Assembly: GCF_026340565.1 (NCBI RefSeq)
Contig: NZ_JAPEPB010000001.1
Span: 6,298,001 to 6,362,000 of the forward strand
Direction of reading: 5' to 3'
DNA from: Kitasatospora sp. NBC_01287
GTDB lineage: Bacteria > Actinomycetota > Actinomycetes > Streptomycetales > Streptomycetaceae
Length of the DNA: 64,000 bases
Shown here: piece after piece, positions 51,100 to 59,105 of the stretch
Position numbering within the stretch: the stretch's first letter is position 1
Layout of the letters: each line of letters begins with the position of its first letter
Program-made: the position numbers and the translations under genes
The notes under the pieces: generated by a model
Told to the model about the DNA's origin: nothing
The model's input: the letters and a program-made list of their open reading frames with translations, nothing else
Database searches by the model: none

Positions 51100-52251
51100 A
51101 TGCGCGAAGCTCTGCGGGTGGCAGAGCGAGTGCGGGTTCGTGAGATCGACGACGACGAGGGGCAGCGGCTGCTGCGGATCATCCGGCGAGGCACCGGGTC
51201 GGTGGTGACCTGGCGGCGAGCGCAGATGGTGCTGCTGTCCGCGCAGGGCATGGACGTGCCGGGGATCGCCGAGGTCAGCTTCACGAGCGCGGACCGGGTT
51301 CGGGATGTGCTGCACAACTTCAATACCGACGGCTTCACCTCCCTGTACCCGAAGTACGGGGGCGGGCGGCCGAAGACCTTCACTCTGCCCGAACGCCGGG
51401 AGATCAAGAAGATCGCGAAGTCCAAGCCGGCCGAGCACGGCCTGCCCTTCTCGACCTGGAGCCTGATCAAGCTGGCCGATTTCCTGGTCGCCGAGGGGGT
51501 GGTCGACGACATCAGCCACGAGGGCCTGCGCATCCTGCTCCGCGAGGAAGGCGTCTCCTTTCAACGCATAAAGACCTGGAAGACCTCCCGCGACCCCGAC
51601 TACGCTGCCAAGAAGGCCCGCGTCGAACACCTCTACGCGATCGCCGACGGCGAGGTCATACCCGAGCCCGGCGAGCCCGAAGTCATCTTCTGCATGGACG
51701 AGTTCGGCCCCCTCAACCTCCAGCCCCATCCCGGCCGGCACTGGGCCGAGCGCGGCGGCAAGCACAAGGACCCCGAGCGCGAGCCCCGCCCCAAGCGACG
51801 CGCGACCTACACCCGCCCGCACGGGGTCCGCCACCTGATGGCCGCCTACGACCTGGCCAAAGACAAGATGTACGGCCACGTCAAGAAGACCAAGAACCGC
51901 ACCAAGTTCCTGGAGTTCTGCCGCTACCTGCGTACCCTCTACCCGTCCGACGTGCGCATCGCGATCATCTGCGACAACTACTCCCCGCATCTGACCACCA
52001 AGCGGTGCCGCCGGGTCGCGGACTGGGCCGAGGCCAACAACGTCGAGATCGCCTACACCCCGACCAACTCCTCCTGGCTGAACCGTATCGAGGCCCAGTT
52101 CACCGCCCTGCGCTACTTCGCCCTCGACGGCACCGACCACCCCAGCCACAAGGCTCAGGGCAGCATGATCCGCCGCTACATCATCTGGCGGAACAACCAC
52201 GCCGCCGACAAGCGCCTTCGCCAACTCGTCGCCCGGGCGAACGTGGCCTGA
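51100..52251 (+). CDS. IS630-family transposase
   Basis: The 383-residue transposase has an N-terminal HTH region (VTWRRAQMVLLSAQGMDVPG, FTSLYPKYGGGRPKTFTLPE), HGLPFSTWSLIKLADFLV, and the DDE catalytic residues in IFCMDEFGPLNL, IAIICDNYSPHLTTK and SSWLNRIEAQFTALRYF. The frame is intact. The ATG at 51100 has a G-rich site upstream. Transposases of this family insert at TA dinucleotides, consistent with the flanks of the element. Confidence 0.9.
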   Translation: MREALRVAERVRVREIDDDEGQRLLRIIRRGTGSVVTWRRAQMVLLSAQGMDVPGIAEVSFTSADRVRDVLHNFNTDGFTSLYPKYGGGRPKTFTLPERREIKKIAKSKPAEHGLPFSTWSLIKLADFLVAEGVVDDISHEGLRILLREEGVSFQRIKTWKTSRDPDYAAKKARVEHLYAIADGEVIPEPGEPEVIFCMDEFGPLNLQPHPGRHWAERGGKHKDPEREPRPKRRATYTRPHGVRHLMAAYDLAKDKMYGHVKKTKNRTKFLEFCRYLRTLYPSDVRIAIICDNYSPHLTTKRCRRVADWAEANNVEIAYTPTNSSWLNRIEAQFTALRYFALDGTDHPSHKAQGSMIRRYIIWRNNHAADKRLRQLVARANVA

Positions 52252-52266
52252 TCCCGGAGGTTTCGG

Positions 52267-53136
52267 TCAGTTGCCGGTGTGAAGATCTCCAGTCAGCGCC
52301 GCAACAATGTCAGACCACGCCGCGGTGCCGAGCGCCGCGTCGGCCTCCGCCGTGCCACCGTAGCGGAACCGGTCAGAGTGACCGGCAGGCCCTTCCCCGG
52401 GCAACCGGGGACGATGCCCGGCATCGAACGAGGTCACAAGCCTGGCTGGACGGCCCACCGAAGCGCGGCGCGCAGCCAGTTCCTGTGCAAAGAGCAGCGA
52501 AGGCCACATCTGATCGTCCCCGCCCGCCACGAGAACGATCTGGGCGGCGGTCTGCTCGATCGGGATCACGGCCGCGCGCGCAGCCTCGGCATGGGTCTGC
52601 CGGCTCTGCTCGTACTGGGTCCGACAGGTCATCGGCTCGCCTTCTGCCTCTGCAGGAGTCCAGGTGTCATCGTAGGCGATGAACGGGACGGGCTCGCCCC
52701 TCCAGGTCCAGGACGACCGATAGGGGTGGGTCAGACCGTCGATGCCGGGGCCGACGTTCGCCCAGACCACGGAGGTGGGAGACATGGCCACCACCGCATC
52801 GACGCGCGGATCGCGGACGGCCAGCAGAAGTGCCGCCTCGGCTCCCTTGGAAAATCCAAGGACGCCGACTCTCCCTCCTGCTTTGGTCTGCAGGAGGTCG
52901 ATCGCCTCAACGAACCTCTCCAGCGGGATCTCGCAGATTCCCTGTGCCTGGCCGTCGCCGCCGAACCAGCGAATCGACAACGCGGTCATCCCCGCGCGGG
53001 CGAGTACGCGGCAGCGTTCGACGTCGATGCGGCCACTCGAACCGGCCAGCACCAGTACGCCCACCCTGCTGCTACCCGCCGGCTCGACCAGCACACCCTC
53101 GAAAGGCTCGCTGATCGCGTGTTCGATGATCTCCAT
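52267..53136 (-). CDS. Alpha/beta hydrolase (dienelactone-hydrolase/BAAT C-domain type)
   Basis: The 289-residue protein begins at ATG 53136 after GGGAGG. It has the family nucleophile elbow VGVLGFSKGAEAALLLAVRD (Ser in G-F-S-K-G), a catalytic Asp in LVAGGDDQMWPSLL, and His in FDAGHRPRLPG. The closest family I recognise is the acyl-CoA thioesterase/BAAT C-terminal-like and dienelactone-hydrolase-like group, acting on esters or thioesters. No signal peptide is seen. It lies within the IS630 terminal repeats and converges with the transposase. Confidence 0.8.
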   Translation of the reverse strand: MEIIEHAISEPFEGVLVEPAGSSRVGVLVLAGSSGRIDVERCRVLARAGMTALSIRWFGGDGQAQGICEIPLERFVEAIDLLQTKAGGRVGVLGFSKGAEAALLLAVRDPRVDAVVAMSPTSVVWANVGPGIDGLTHPYRSSWTWRGEPVPFIAYDDTWTPAEAEGEPMTCRTQYEQSRQTHAEAARAAVIPIEQTAAQIVLVAGGDDQMWPSLLFAQELAARRASVGRPARLVTSFDAGHRPRLPGEGPAGHSDRFRYGGTAEADAALGTAAWSDIVAALTGDLHTGN

Positions 53137-53346
53137 GACCCTCCCTCAGACGTCATGCCTTGCAATCATCTCAGGAGGGGCCGAACCGACCCGCGCAGGG
53201 CGAACGTTGCTTGATGCGGCACTAGTAACGCCCCAGCACGCCCGACGTCGGTAGCTATTCACATGGGGTGGGCAGCGGGTTCGTCCCGTGGGGACTCCCG
53301 CTGGATGGCCCGGTGACGGTCAAGGTCCCAGGTCGTTGAGCATGTT

Positions 53347-54771
53347 GTGGATATGGGGCTGGAGGCACTGGCCCGCGACGAGTTGGTCGCCGCGCTGGTC
53401 ATGGCCCTGGGCCGGATCGAGGAGTTGACTGCTCGCGTGGCCGAACTCCAGGACCGGTTGAACCGGGACTCCTCGAACTCCTCGCAGCCACCGTCCTCGG
53501 ACGGCCCGTACCGCAAGCCGCCGCCGAAGGCGTCGGCGATGCGCAGGAAATCCGGGCGCAAGCCGGGCAAGCAGCACGGCGATCCTGGGACCACCCGCCA
53601 CCAGGTCGCCGATCCGGACGAGGTGATCGAGTGCCCGCCGCCGGAATGCCGCGACTGCGGGATGGACCTGGCTGACGCCCCAGTATTCGGAGTGTCCAAG
53701 CGGCAGGTGTTCGAGGTGGCTCCGCCCCCTCCGCCGAAGGTCACCGAGTATCGGGTGATCTCCAAGACCTGCCCGTGCTGCGGCACGGTCACCGCCGGGC
53801 CGACACCGCCGGGCGCGAGCGGCCGCGTGCAGTGGGGTCCGGGAGTGAAGGCCAGGGCGGTGCTGACCGTGATGGCCCATCACGTGCCCTTCGGTCGCGC
53901 CAAGCGGCTGCTGCGGGACCTGGCCGGCATCAACTGCGCAACCGGCTGGCTCGTCAACGTTCGCCGTCAGGCCGCCGCCGCACTGGAGCCCTTCATGGCT
54001 CGCATCCAGCAGATCCTGCACACGGCCCGGCTCCTGCACGTAGACGAGACCACCGCGCGGGCCGCCGGGAAACTCGCCTACCTGCACGTAGCCTGCAACG
54101 ACAGGTACACCGCGATGCACATCGGCGGCCGCGGCATCGCCGACATCGATGCAGGGAAGATCCTCGACGGCTTCGCCGGGATCCTGGTCCGCGACGGCTA
54201 CGGCGGCTACACCCACCTCGTCGACGCCGTCCACGTCTGGTGCGGAGCACACACGCTCCGGGACCTCAAGGCCGTCCACGACGCAGACCCCGAACACCAG
54301 CAGGGCACCGAAGCGATGGCCAACACCCTGGTCCTCGCCCTGAAGGCCACCCACGACGCCCGCCGGGCCGGCCGTGACACGCTCTCGGAGCAGGATCTCC
54401 GTGAGATCCGCTGCCGCTATGCGGGCGCGATCGCGGCGATGCGATCGGACAACACCCTGGGCGGGACCCCGCTCCAGCAACGGGGCCTGACCCTGGCCAA
54501 CCGATTCGACAAGCACCACGACATGATCCTGGCCTTCATCTACGACCTAACGATCCCCTTCACGAACAATCCAGCCGAGTTGGAAGTGCGAGGAGCGAAG
54601 GTCCGCCAGCGCGTCTCAGGATGCTGGCGAACCCTGGCCGGACTCGCCGACTACGCCGTCATCTGGTCCTACCTGTCCACCGCCGCGAAACACGGCATCG
54701 ACCACCTCGACGCCCTCACCCAGCTCTTCACCGACGGCCCATGGCTGCCACCCGTTCCCGGCACGCCCTGA
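53347..54771 (+). CDS. IS66-family transposase
   Basis: The 474-residue protein (GTG 53347; ATG 53353 alternative) has the IS66 N-terminal region (DRLNRDSSNSSQPPSSDGPY, RRKSGRKPGKQHGDPGTTRH), a zinc-ribbon (CPPPECRDCGMD, CPCCGTVTAG), and the DDE core: LLHVDETTARAAGKLAYLHV, GILVRDGYGGYTHLVDAVHV and FTNNPAELEVRGAKVRQRVS. The frame is unbroken. Canonical IS66 elements also carry tnpA and tnpB; neither is present, so this is the short, single-transposase type. The stop codon lies inside a hairpin. Confidence 0.9.
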   Translation: MDMGLEALARDELVAALVMALGRIEELTARVAELQDRLNRDSSNSSQPPSSDGPYRKPPPKASAMRRKSGRKPGKQHGDPGTTRHQVADPDEVIECPPPECRDCGMDLADAPVFGVSKRQVFEVAPPPPPKVTEYRVISKTCPCCGTVTAGPTPPGASGRVQWGPGVKARAVLTVMAHHVPFGRAKRLLRDLAGINCATGWLVNVRRQAAAALEPFMARIQQILHTARLLHVDETTARAAGKLAYLHVACNDRYTAMHIGGRGIADIDAGKILDGFAGILVRDGYGGYTHLVDAVHVWCGAHTLRDLKAVHDADPEHQQGTEAMANTLVLALKATHDARRAGRDTLSEQDLREIRCRYAGAIAAMRSDNTLGGTPLQQRGLTLANRFDKHHDMILAFIYDLTIPFTNNPAELEVRGAKVRQRVSGCWRTLAGLADYAVIWSYLSTAAKHGIDHLDALTQLFTDGPWLPPVPGTP

Positions 54772-54792
54772 CGACACCGCGTCAGGGCGTGC
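54761..54792. terminator. Bidirectional hairpin at the convergent gene ends
   Basis: GCACGCCCTGACG pairs perfectly with CGTCAGGGCGTGC around a 6-base loop. It covers the IS66 transposase stop (TGA 54769-54771) and lies seven bases from the end of the - strand gene ending at 54799, so it could end both transcripts. Confidence 0.75.
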
Positions 54793-54798
54793 TGCACG

Positions 54799-55077
54799 TC
54801 AGTCGTGGCGGATGAAGTTCGGGACGCCCGCAGTCGAGCCCGGATCATCGATCGGCCACGTCGGCATACCCTGAGGAGCGCGCACCCGGGAGACCGTGAT
54901 GCCATGCAGGCACGCACCGCACCAGAACAGGGCATAGCCGACACGGCTGTTGGCGTCCACGATGTATCGAACCTCAAGCTGATCACGGCCGCAGTCCGGA
55001 CACGGCCCGTTGCCTGTCACCTGTTGACCACCGGCAACGAGTGCCAACGCCCTCAGCCACGCTTCCCGACCGGCCAT
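54799..55077 (-). CDS. Zinc-ribbon protein, probable immunity partner
   Basis: The 92-residue protein has a CPDCGRDQLEVRYIVDANSR segment and a second FWCGACLHGITVSRVRAPQG, i.e. CxxC...CxxC of a small zinc ribbon. Its ATG at 55077 overlaps the stop of the HExxH gene as TGATG, the same junction seen between the RHS toxin and Imm1 (48546). That coupling suggests it is the antidote of the toxin-like tip, but no immunity family is recognised. It lies inside the IS66 ends. Confidence 0.65.
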   Translation of the reverse strand: MAGREAWLRALALVAGGQQVTGNGPCPDCGRDQLEVRYIVDANSRVGYALFWCGACLHGITVSRVRAPQGMPTWPIDDPGSTAGVPNFIRHD

Positions 55078-55451
55078 CAGCGCAGCCTCCCATTGAAGAA
55101 GTTCCAGAACTGGTCCTCCGAGCCGTAGGCAACCCGTTCCCAGGCTCCCTCCTGCTCGAGCGATGACGCCGGGCCATACACTCCGATCTGCATGACGTGC
55201 ATCCGCTCATGACCGATCGTCCTCACGAGGTCCTCCACGGAACCGAACGCGTCCGGATACAACGTGATCGTCCCATCCGGTGACGTATGCCCGAACGGGC
55301 CACGCCCGATCAGGTCCGAATCGCGATTGATCTTGACGCTCACGCCGTCGAGTCCGACACCGGCATCCCGGGCCACCTGGTTGACAACCCGCTTCTGCAT
55401 GGGAACTTGAAGATCCGAGAAGGCTCCCGTGTTCGTGGTCCGGCGTTCCAA
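55077..55451 (-). CDS. RHS-tip-like protein with an HExxH motif
   Basis: The 124-residue frame (start given as TTG 55451; no good ribosome site) reads QVPMQKRVVNQVARDAGVGL, VKINRDSDLIGRGPFGHTSP, TITLYPDAFGSVEDLVRTIG and HERMHVMQIGVYGPASSLEQ. HERMH is a metallopeptidase-type zinc motif. The pattern resembles C-terminal tips of actinomycete RHS toxins; the large RHS core is absent, so it is an orphan tip cassette. The frame runs out through the IS66 end to a stop upstream (about 55526), so expression may depend on an outside promoter. Confidence 0.6.
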   Translation of the reverse strand: MERRTTNTGAFSDLQVPMQKRVVNQVARDAGVGLDGVSVKINRDSDLIGRGPFGHTSPDGTITLYPDAFGSVEDLVRTIGHERMHVMQIGVYGPASSLEQEGAWERVAYGSEDQFWNFFNGRLR

Positions 55452-55476
55452 TCCAGGTGAACTACTACCGACGTCG

Positions 55477-55996
55477 GTGGCGCCACTGGCATTGCTGAGC
55501 AGATCCTGCTCTCGATCGGGGCCTGCGGATCAGCGAGCCTGGGCGGCGGGGCCTGGACCGGCCCTTGGTCAGTAGTCTCCCGATCCGGCCGTCGTGACTT
55601 GCGAAGGGATCAGCGCGTATGGGGGCGACGATGAGGGCTGGTGCATCGCCTTCCGGCCGTTGTCCGAGGTGCCGCAGTTGAGGCTGCGGAGGCGGCTGTG
55701 GACAAGCACGGGAAGGTTGCTCGGCTTGGGGCGAGGGCGATGGTGCAGGTCCGATGGCTGCGTTCGACCGCAGTTCCCTGTATTGAGTTCGTGGACCATG
55801 CACGGAGTGCGATCTTTCGCTCGTGGATAGTCGATGAAGCTGCAAGTCACCTGTGAGAGAAGAGTTGTGACTGAGTATCAGTCATGCGTTCATATGCAGT
55901 GGATGGCATTCGCTCGTGGGCGTACGTTCGTGGCCGGGGCTACCAGACCGGACGCACGGGGCGTCGTGGCATGTGTGGTTCCCATGGGGGTTCAAC
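55477..55996. other. Intergenic region after the IS66 element
   Basis: I see no intact gene in these 520 bp between the IS66 flank and the nuclease gene. Competing reading frames on both strands (such as 55594-55856) lack ribosome sites and a clear bias. The last 130 bp are AT-richer (GTTGTGACTGAGTATC near 55864) and probably hold the nuclease promoter. Confidence 0.4.
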
Positions 55997-57232
55997 TTGA
56001 TAGTGCGCCGTTTGCTTTCGGTCATCGCGGCGACGGCCTTGCTGGCCGCCGGTGCGGGGACCGCACAAGCTCACCAAGCAGTCCAGGTCACGAGCGTCGG
56101 GGGCAGGCTGCAAGCTAGGGCTGATGGGGACAAACCGGCGCCGGGCCCGGCGGCAACACCTGCGCTGGCGGCCCCTTCGGCTTGCGCAGCACCTGGGGAG
56201 GGCAAGAAGGTCAGCTGTCTGACGGTCGCAGGCGCACACGGGCAGGCGCCCGCAGCGCAGTTGGCGGCGCCTCGGGCGGCCGCGTCGGCGGCACCGATCC
56301 CGTCGTGGTGCATCGACAACGCTTACAAGGGTGTCTATGGGCTGCGGACGGAAGCGTGCCAGGTCACCGGGCTCACCTATACGACGTACACCACGACCAA
56401 TGGCGTCACCAGCACGACCGGTCAGGTGTCGATGAACGTCATCAACTACGAGTACTCCGACACCGGGCTGATCAACTGGGCCCACCAGATTGAGGTGGCG
56501 GGCTACTCCGGTTGGGGAGATGCGCTGAACGGCAGCGTCGGAGGCAGCGCGATCTCCAGTGGCTCCTGCACGACGAACAACTCCTCGTTCCCGACTCAGG
56601 GCCTGTCGCCGTTGCAGAGCTGGCGGATCGGCGAGTCGTTGTTCGACACCACCGCGACGGCGCCCGGTGCTGTCGGCAACTGCACCACCACATGGCAGCT
56701 GACCTTCAGTACCCCGGGCTACACGCCAGGAGAGATGACGTACCCGACCGCCAACGTCCGCTGCGACAACGCCACCGCGGGAAACCCGAACACCGGGTGT
56801 GTCGTCCCCTGGTACCCCGCGCCGGCGTACTACAGCCAGGCCGCGAACCCTGGCCTCGCCAACCACGTTGTGCAGGCCCAGGCATCCGGGCTTCCCGGAG
56901 GGACCTTCGCCGCACCGCTGACCCGTACTACCAGCGATGCCATCACCAACAGCAACCGCACCCAGGCGTGCGGGGATGCTCCCAGCATCACCGGTCTCAG
57001 CTGTGACGAGTACCCCCTCGCATCGACCTACCAGGGGCTCAGTGCAGGCGGCACCCGCCGCACGTTCGCAGGCTGCAACTTCAATCTGCCAAGCCAGACC
57101 GGCCCCACGGGTGTCAGCGTCTGCATGATCGCCGCAGGCGACAACTCCTCGCAGGGCGGCATCATGTCGCAGTTCTACCGTGCGCAGCGCGTTCTCGACG
57201 GCGACCCGTTCCGGGTCCTCGTCGTGGCGTAG
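55997..57232 (+). CDS. Secreted NucA/NucB-type deoxyribonuclease
   Basis: The start is taken as TTG 55997, five bases after GGGGG; GTG 56003 is an alternative. The 411-residue product opens with a signal peptide (VRRLLSVIAATALLAAGAGT). A middle region (residues about 100-260) is rich in Thr/Ser/Gly with TYTTYTTTNGVTSTTGQVS. The C-terminal domain carries the family motif SCDEYPLASTYQG (D-E in C-D-E-Y-P) and VCMIAAGDNSSQGGIMSQFY. NucA/NucB enzymes are secreted DNases; the usual role is DNA degradation or competition. Confidence 0.8.
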   Translation: MIVRRLLSVIAATALLAAGAGTAQAHQAVQVTSVGGRLQARADGDKPAPGPAATPALAAPSACAAPGEGKKVSCLTVAGAHGQAPAAQLAAPRAAASAAPIPSWCIDNAYKGVYGLRTEACQVTGLTYTTYTTTNGVTSTTGQVSMNVINYEYSDTGLINWAHQIEVAGYSGWGDALNGSVGGSAISSGSCTTNNSSFPTQGLSPLQSWRIGESLFDTTATAPGAVGNCTTTWQLTFSTPGYTPGEMTYPTANVRCDNATAGNPNTGCVVPWYPAPAYYSQAANPGLANHVVQAQASGLPGGTFAAPLTRTTSDAITNSNRTQACGDAPSITGLSCDEYPLASTYQGLSAGGTRRTFAGCNFNLPSQTGPTGVSVCMIAAGDNSSQGGIMSQFYRAQRVLDGDPFRVLVVA

Positions 57233-57358
57233 CTCCCGGATGCTCAACGGCTGCCCGGGTGGGGAACACCACCCGGGCAGCCGGATCCGTCGATCGGGCA
57301 GCCACCGCACCCTTGGGGCGCGTAGCGTCGAGTCGACAACTCGGAAGGACGTAGTGCA

Positions 57359-58048
57359 GTGACGATGATCGACTGGACCTGGGTCCGCGCGGCCGACCAC
57401 TCGTTCGGAGTGCTGGACGGAGGACAGATCCCCGCAGAGACGGCCGACTACTCCACCGGACTGGCAGTTGTCCTCGCCGCGGGTGCTCAGATCTACACCG
57501 GGGTCGACACTGGCCCCGTCCGTGTCCACGCCGCGCCCCTGAGCTGCCGCCCGACGAACTTCGGCGACCCCAACGACTGGTCGGAGATCGTGGAGGTCAG
57601 CGTGCACGCGCCCCTCGGTGACCTGAAGGTGGACTCTCTCGCCGACGGCCAAGTTCCGGGCCTACCCCAGCTCGCCTCCACGGGCCCCGGCTGGTACCGG
57701 ATGCTGGTCTGCGCCCGCGGCCGTGACACTGCGTTCGACCAGGTATGCGAGGAGCCCGTTGAGGACTACCTGATCGCAACATGGCCGGAGAAGCCCAGCC
57801 CGTCGCTGCTCGTTCGTGCCAGCGACCGCTGCGGGCAAGGTGTCCGCGAGTCCGCAACCCGACCCGTCACCAGCCCACTTCCGCCGCCTGCCGAACTCCG
57901 CGAGCAGATCGACTTCGAGCAGCGACGGCGATCCAACCTCCGAAGCAAGCTCTTGCGTGCCGCAGGCCGCAGCAGCGAGGAACTACCAGTGGGCCAGCCG
58001 CCGCAGGAAGTCCCACAGGAACCGGCCCCGCGCCCTGCTGACCAGTGA
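57359..58048 (+). CDS. Hypothetical protein, possible partner of the nuclease
   Basis: The 229-residue frame (GTG 57359; ATG 57365 alternative) starts MTMIDWTWVRAADHSFGVLD and has a beta-rich core (AVVLAAGAQIYTGVDTGPVR, SEIVEVSVHAPLGDLKVDS, GWYRMLVCARGRDTAFDQVC) and a charged tail (LREQIDFEQRRRSNLRSKLL). The W-Y-R-x-x-V-C-A-R-G-R-D motif is common in actinomycete proteins next to toxins. No signal peptide is visible, so it could be a cytoplasmic immunity protein; this is inferred from position only. Confidence 0.5.
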   Translation: MTMIDWTWVRAADHSFGVLDGGQIPAETADYSTGLAVVLAAGAQIYTGVDTGPVRVHAAPLSCRPTNFGDPNDWSEIVEVSVHAPLGDLKVDSLADGQVPGLPQLASTGPGWYRMLVCARGRDTAFDQVCEEPVEDYLIATWPEKPSPSLLVRASDRCGQGVRESATRPVTSPLPPPAELREQIDFEQRRRSNLRSKLLRAAGRSSEELPVGQPPQEVPQEPAPRPADQ

Positions 58049-58131
58049 CGCGCTGGCTCACCCCGACTTGAGGAACATCACGAGCCTTCGGCCGCACGCT
58101 GAGTGTCGGTCGCCGTTCCTATGCTCGGATC

Positions 58132-58581
58132 ATGACCACCCCACCCCCCACTCCTGGCACCGGCACGCCCGAATCCGGCGGCGTCGCCGGCATCGTCGAG
58201 CGGATCCTTCTCTCCGACGAGACCCTGCGGATCAGCGAACCCGGCCCGCAGATCCTCGACCCGAACACCGGCCAGTACGTTCCCGGGCCCGCCGTGGTGA
58301 CCTACGAGGGGCCCGGCCTGCACCGCGCATCCGGCGGCCCAGGGCTCGTGCTGCGCCTGGAAGGCCAGCCCTACAAGGACGACGGCGACGGCCGCTACCT
58401 GATGTACACGCCGCTGTCCGCGCCAGTCGCGAAGGAAGGCGATGAGGTGACCGTCGTGAAGAGCAAGGACGGTGCCGCTGTCGGCCGCACCTTCAAGGTC
58501 CTCGACCCGGGCGAGACCGGCGCGCTGTCCGTCGTGCGGACGACGTGGATGCGGATCGACAAGGTCGGAGGTGCCGCGTGA
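58132..58581 (+). CDS. DUF6093-like phage head protein
   Basis: The 149-residue protein begins at ATG 58132. The sequence VERILLSDETLRISEPGPQI, ILDPNTGQYVPGPAVVTYEG and TFKVLDPGETGALSVVRTTW matches phage proteins I associate with DUF6093 (head-tail completion). No ribosome site precedes it, but TATGCT lies ten bases before the ATG, suggesting leaderless transcription. The next frame overlaps it as GTGA. The same start region appears at 50991. It is a prophage remnant. Confidence 0.6.
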   Translation: MTTPPPTPGTGTPESGGVAGIVERILLSDETLRISEPGPQILDPNTGQYVPGPAVVTYEGPGLHRASGGPGLVLRLEGQPYKDDGDGRYLMYTPLSAPVAKEGDEVTVVKSKDGAAVGRTFKVLDPGETGALSVVRTTWMRIDKVGGAA

Positions 58582-59008
58582 GCACCCCGACCGCGCCGGT
58601 GGACCTCGATGCAGTCCGCCAGAGTCTGGAGACCACCGTGATGGTCGACTGCGTTCGGATCTCCCGGCCGACCGGCACCGCGTAACTGGACGACGAGTCC
58701 GGCCTGGTGGGCCCGGTCCCGGCTGACGTGGTCTAGGAGGGCGCTGGAGCGGTGCTGTCCGCCCACGGTCTCGCTGCGGTCGAGCACCTGATCGGCGGCC
58801 AGTGGTTGGACGAAACGCGTCCTGGTACGGGCTGGTGACCCCGCTCGGGGCGCCGCTGCCGTAGCGGTACGACCGGATCGAAGTCGTCGTGGCGGCGGCG
58901 CGCACAGCCGGGACGGTGGGCCGGGTCTGGCAGGTGCTGGACGCAGCCGAGGCGTCGACGGTTGAGGTCGCCCGGCCGACCCGCCTGGACGAGACAACAA
59001 CGCCTTGA
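58578..59008 (+). pseudogene. Decayed copy of the phage gene at 60847
   Basis: The reading frame begins VSTPTAPVDLDAVRQSLETT and then meets TAA and TAG stops and frameshifts; conserved pieces (GLVGPVPADVV, VLSAHGLAAVEHLIGG) can be followed to the end at 59008. The intact homologue is 60847-61278. It and the upstream gene are the left copy of a direct repeat about 2.27 kb apart. Confidence 0.75.
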
Positions 59009-59105
59009 TTTCGTACCGACGTTGAGTTGGAGCTCCCAGCCTTCTGACGCGGTGGCCGTTCCTGTCCCGCTTGTGAAGAGGAGAATCCTCACGTCCGGCG
59101 TCAAC

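Larger units (their letters stand above)
51029..53222 (+). mobile_element. IS630-family element with an alpha/beta-hydrolase passenger (2.19 kb)
   Basis: The left end GTGCCGCATCAAGGAACC (51029) and the inverted right end GTTGCTTGATGCGGCAC (to 53222) match at about 22 of 26 positions, and TA flanks both sides (51027-51028 and 53223-53224), as in the IS630/Tc1-mariner group. It holds the transposase (+ strand) and a hydrolase gene (- strand), convergent. A degenerate copy of the right end lies at 52235-52257 beside the transposase stop (18 of 23 matches), suggesting that the original IS end was bypassed and the gene captured. Confidence 0.75.
53251..55468 (+). mobile_element. IS66-family element carrying an RHS-tip-like pair (2.22 kb)
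   Basis: The left end GTAGCTATTCACATGG (53251) and the inverted right end CCAGGTGAACTACTAC (55453-55468) match at 12 of 16 positions. The 8-base CGACGTCG flanks both sides (53243-53250 and 55469-55476), as expected for IS66 target duplications. The flank is itself a palindrome, which slightly weakens the inference. Inside are one transposase (+ strand) and a two-gene cassette on the - strand: an HExxH toxin-tip-like gene and its zinc-ribbon partner. Confidence 0.7.

Noticed and set aside
55594..55856. Competing small frames on both strands
   Set aside because: No ribosome site, mixed codon bias and no family resemblance.
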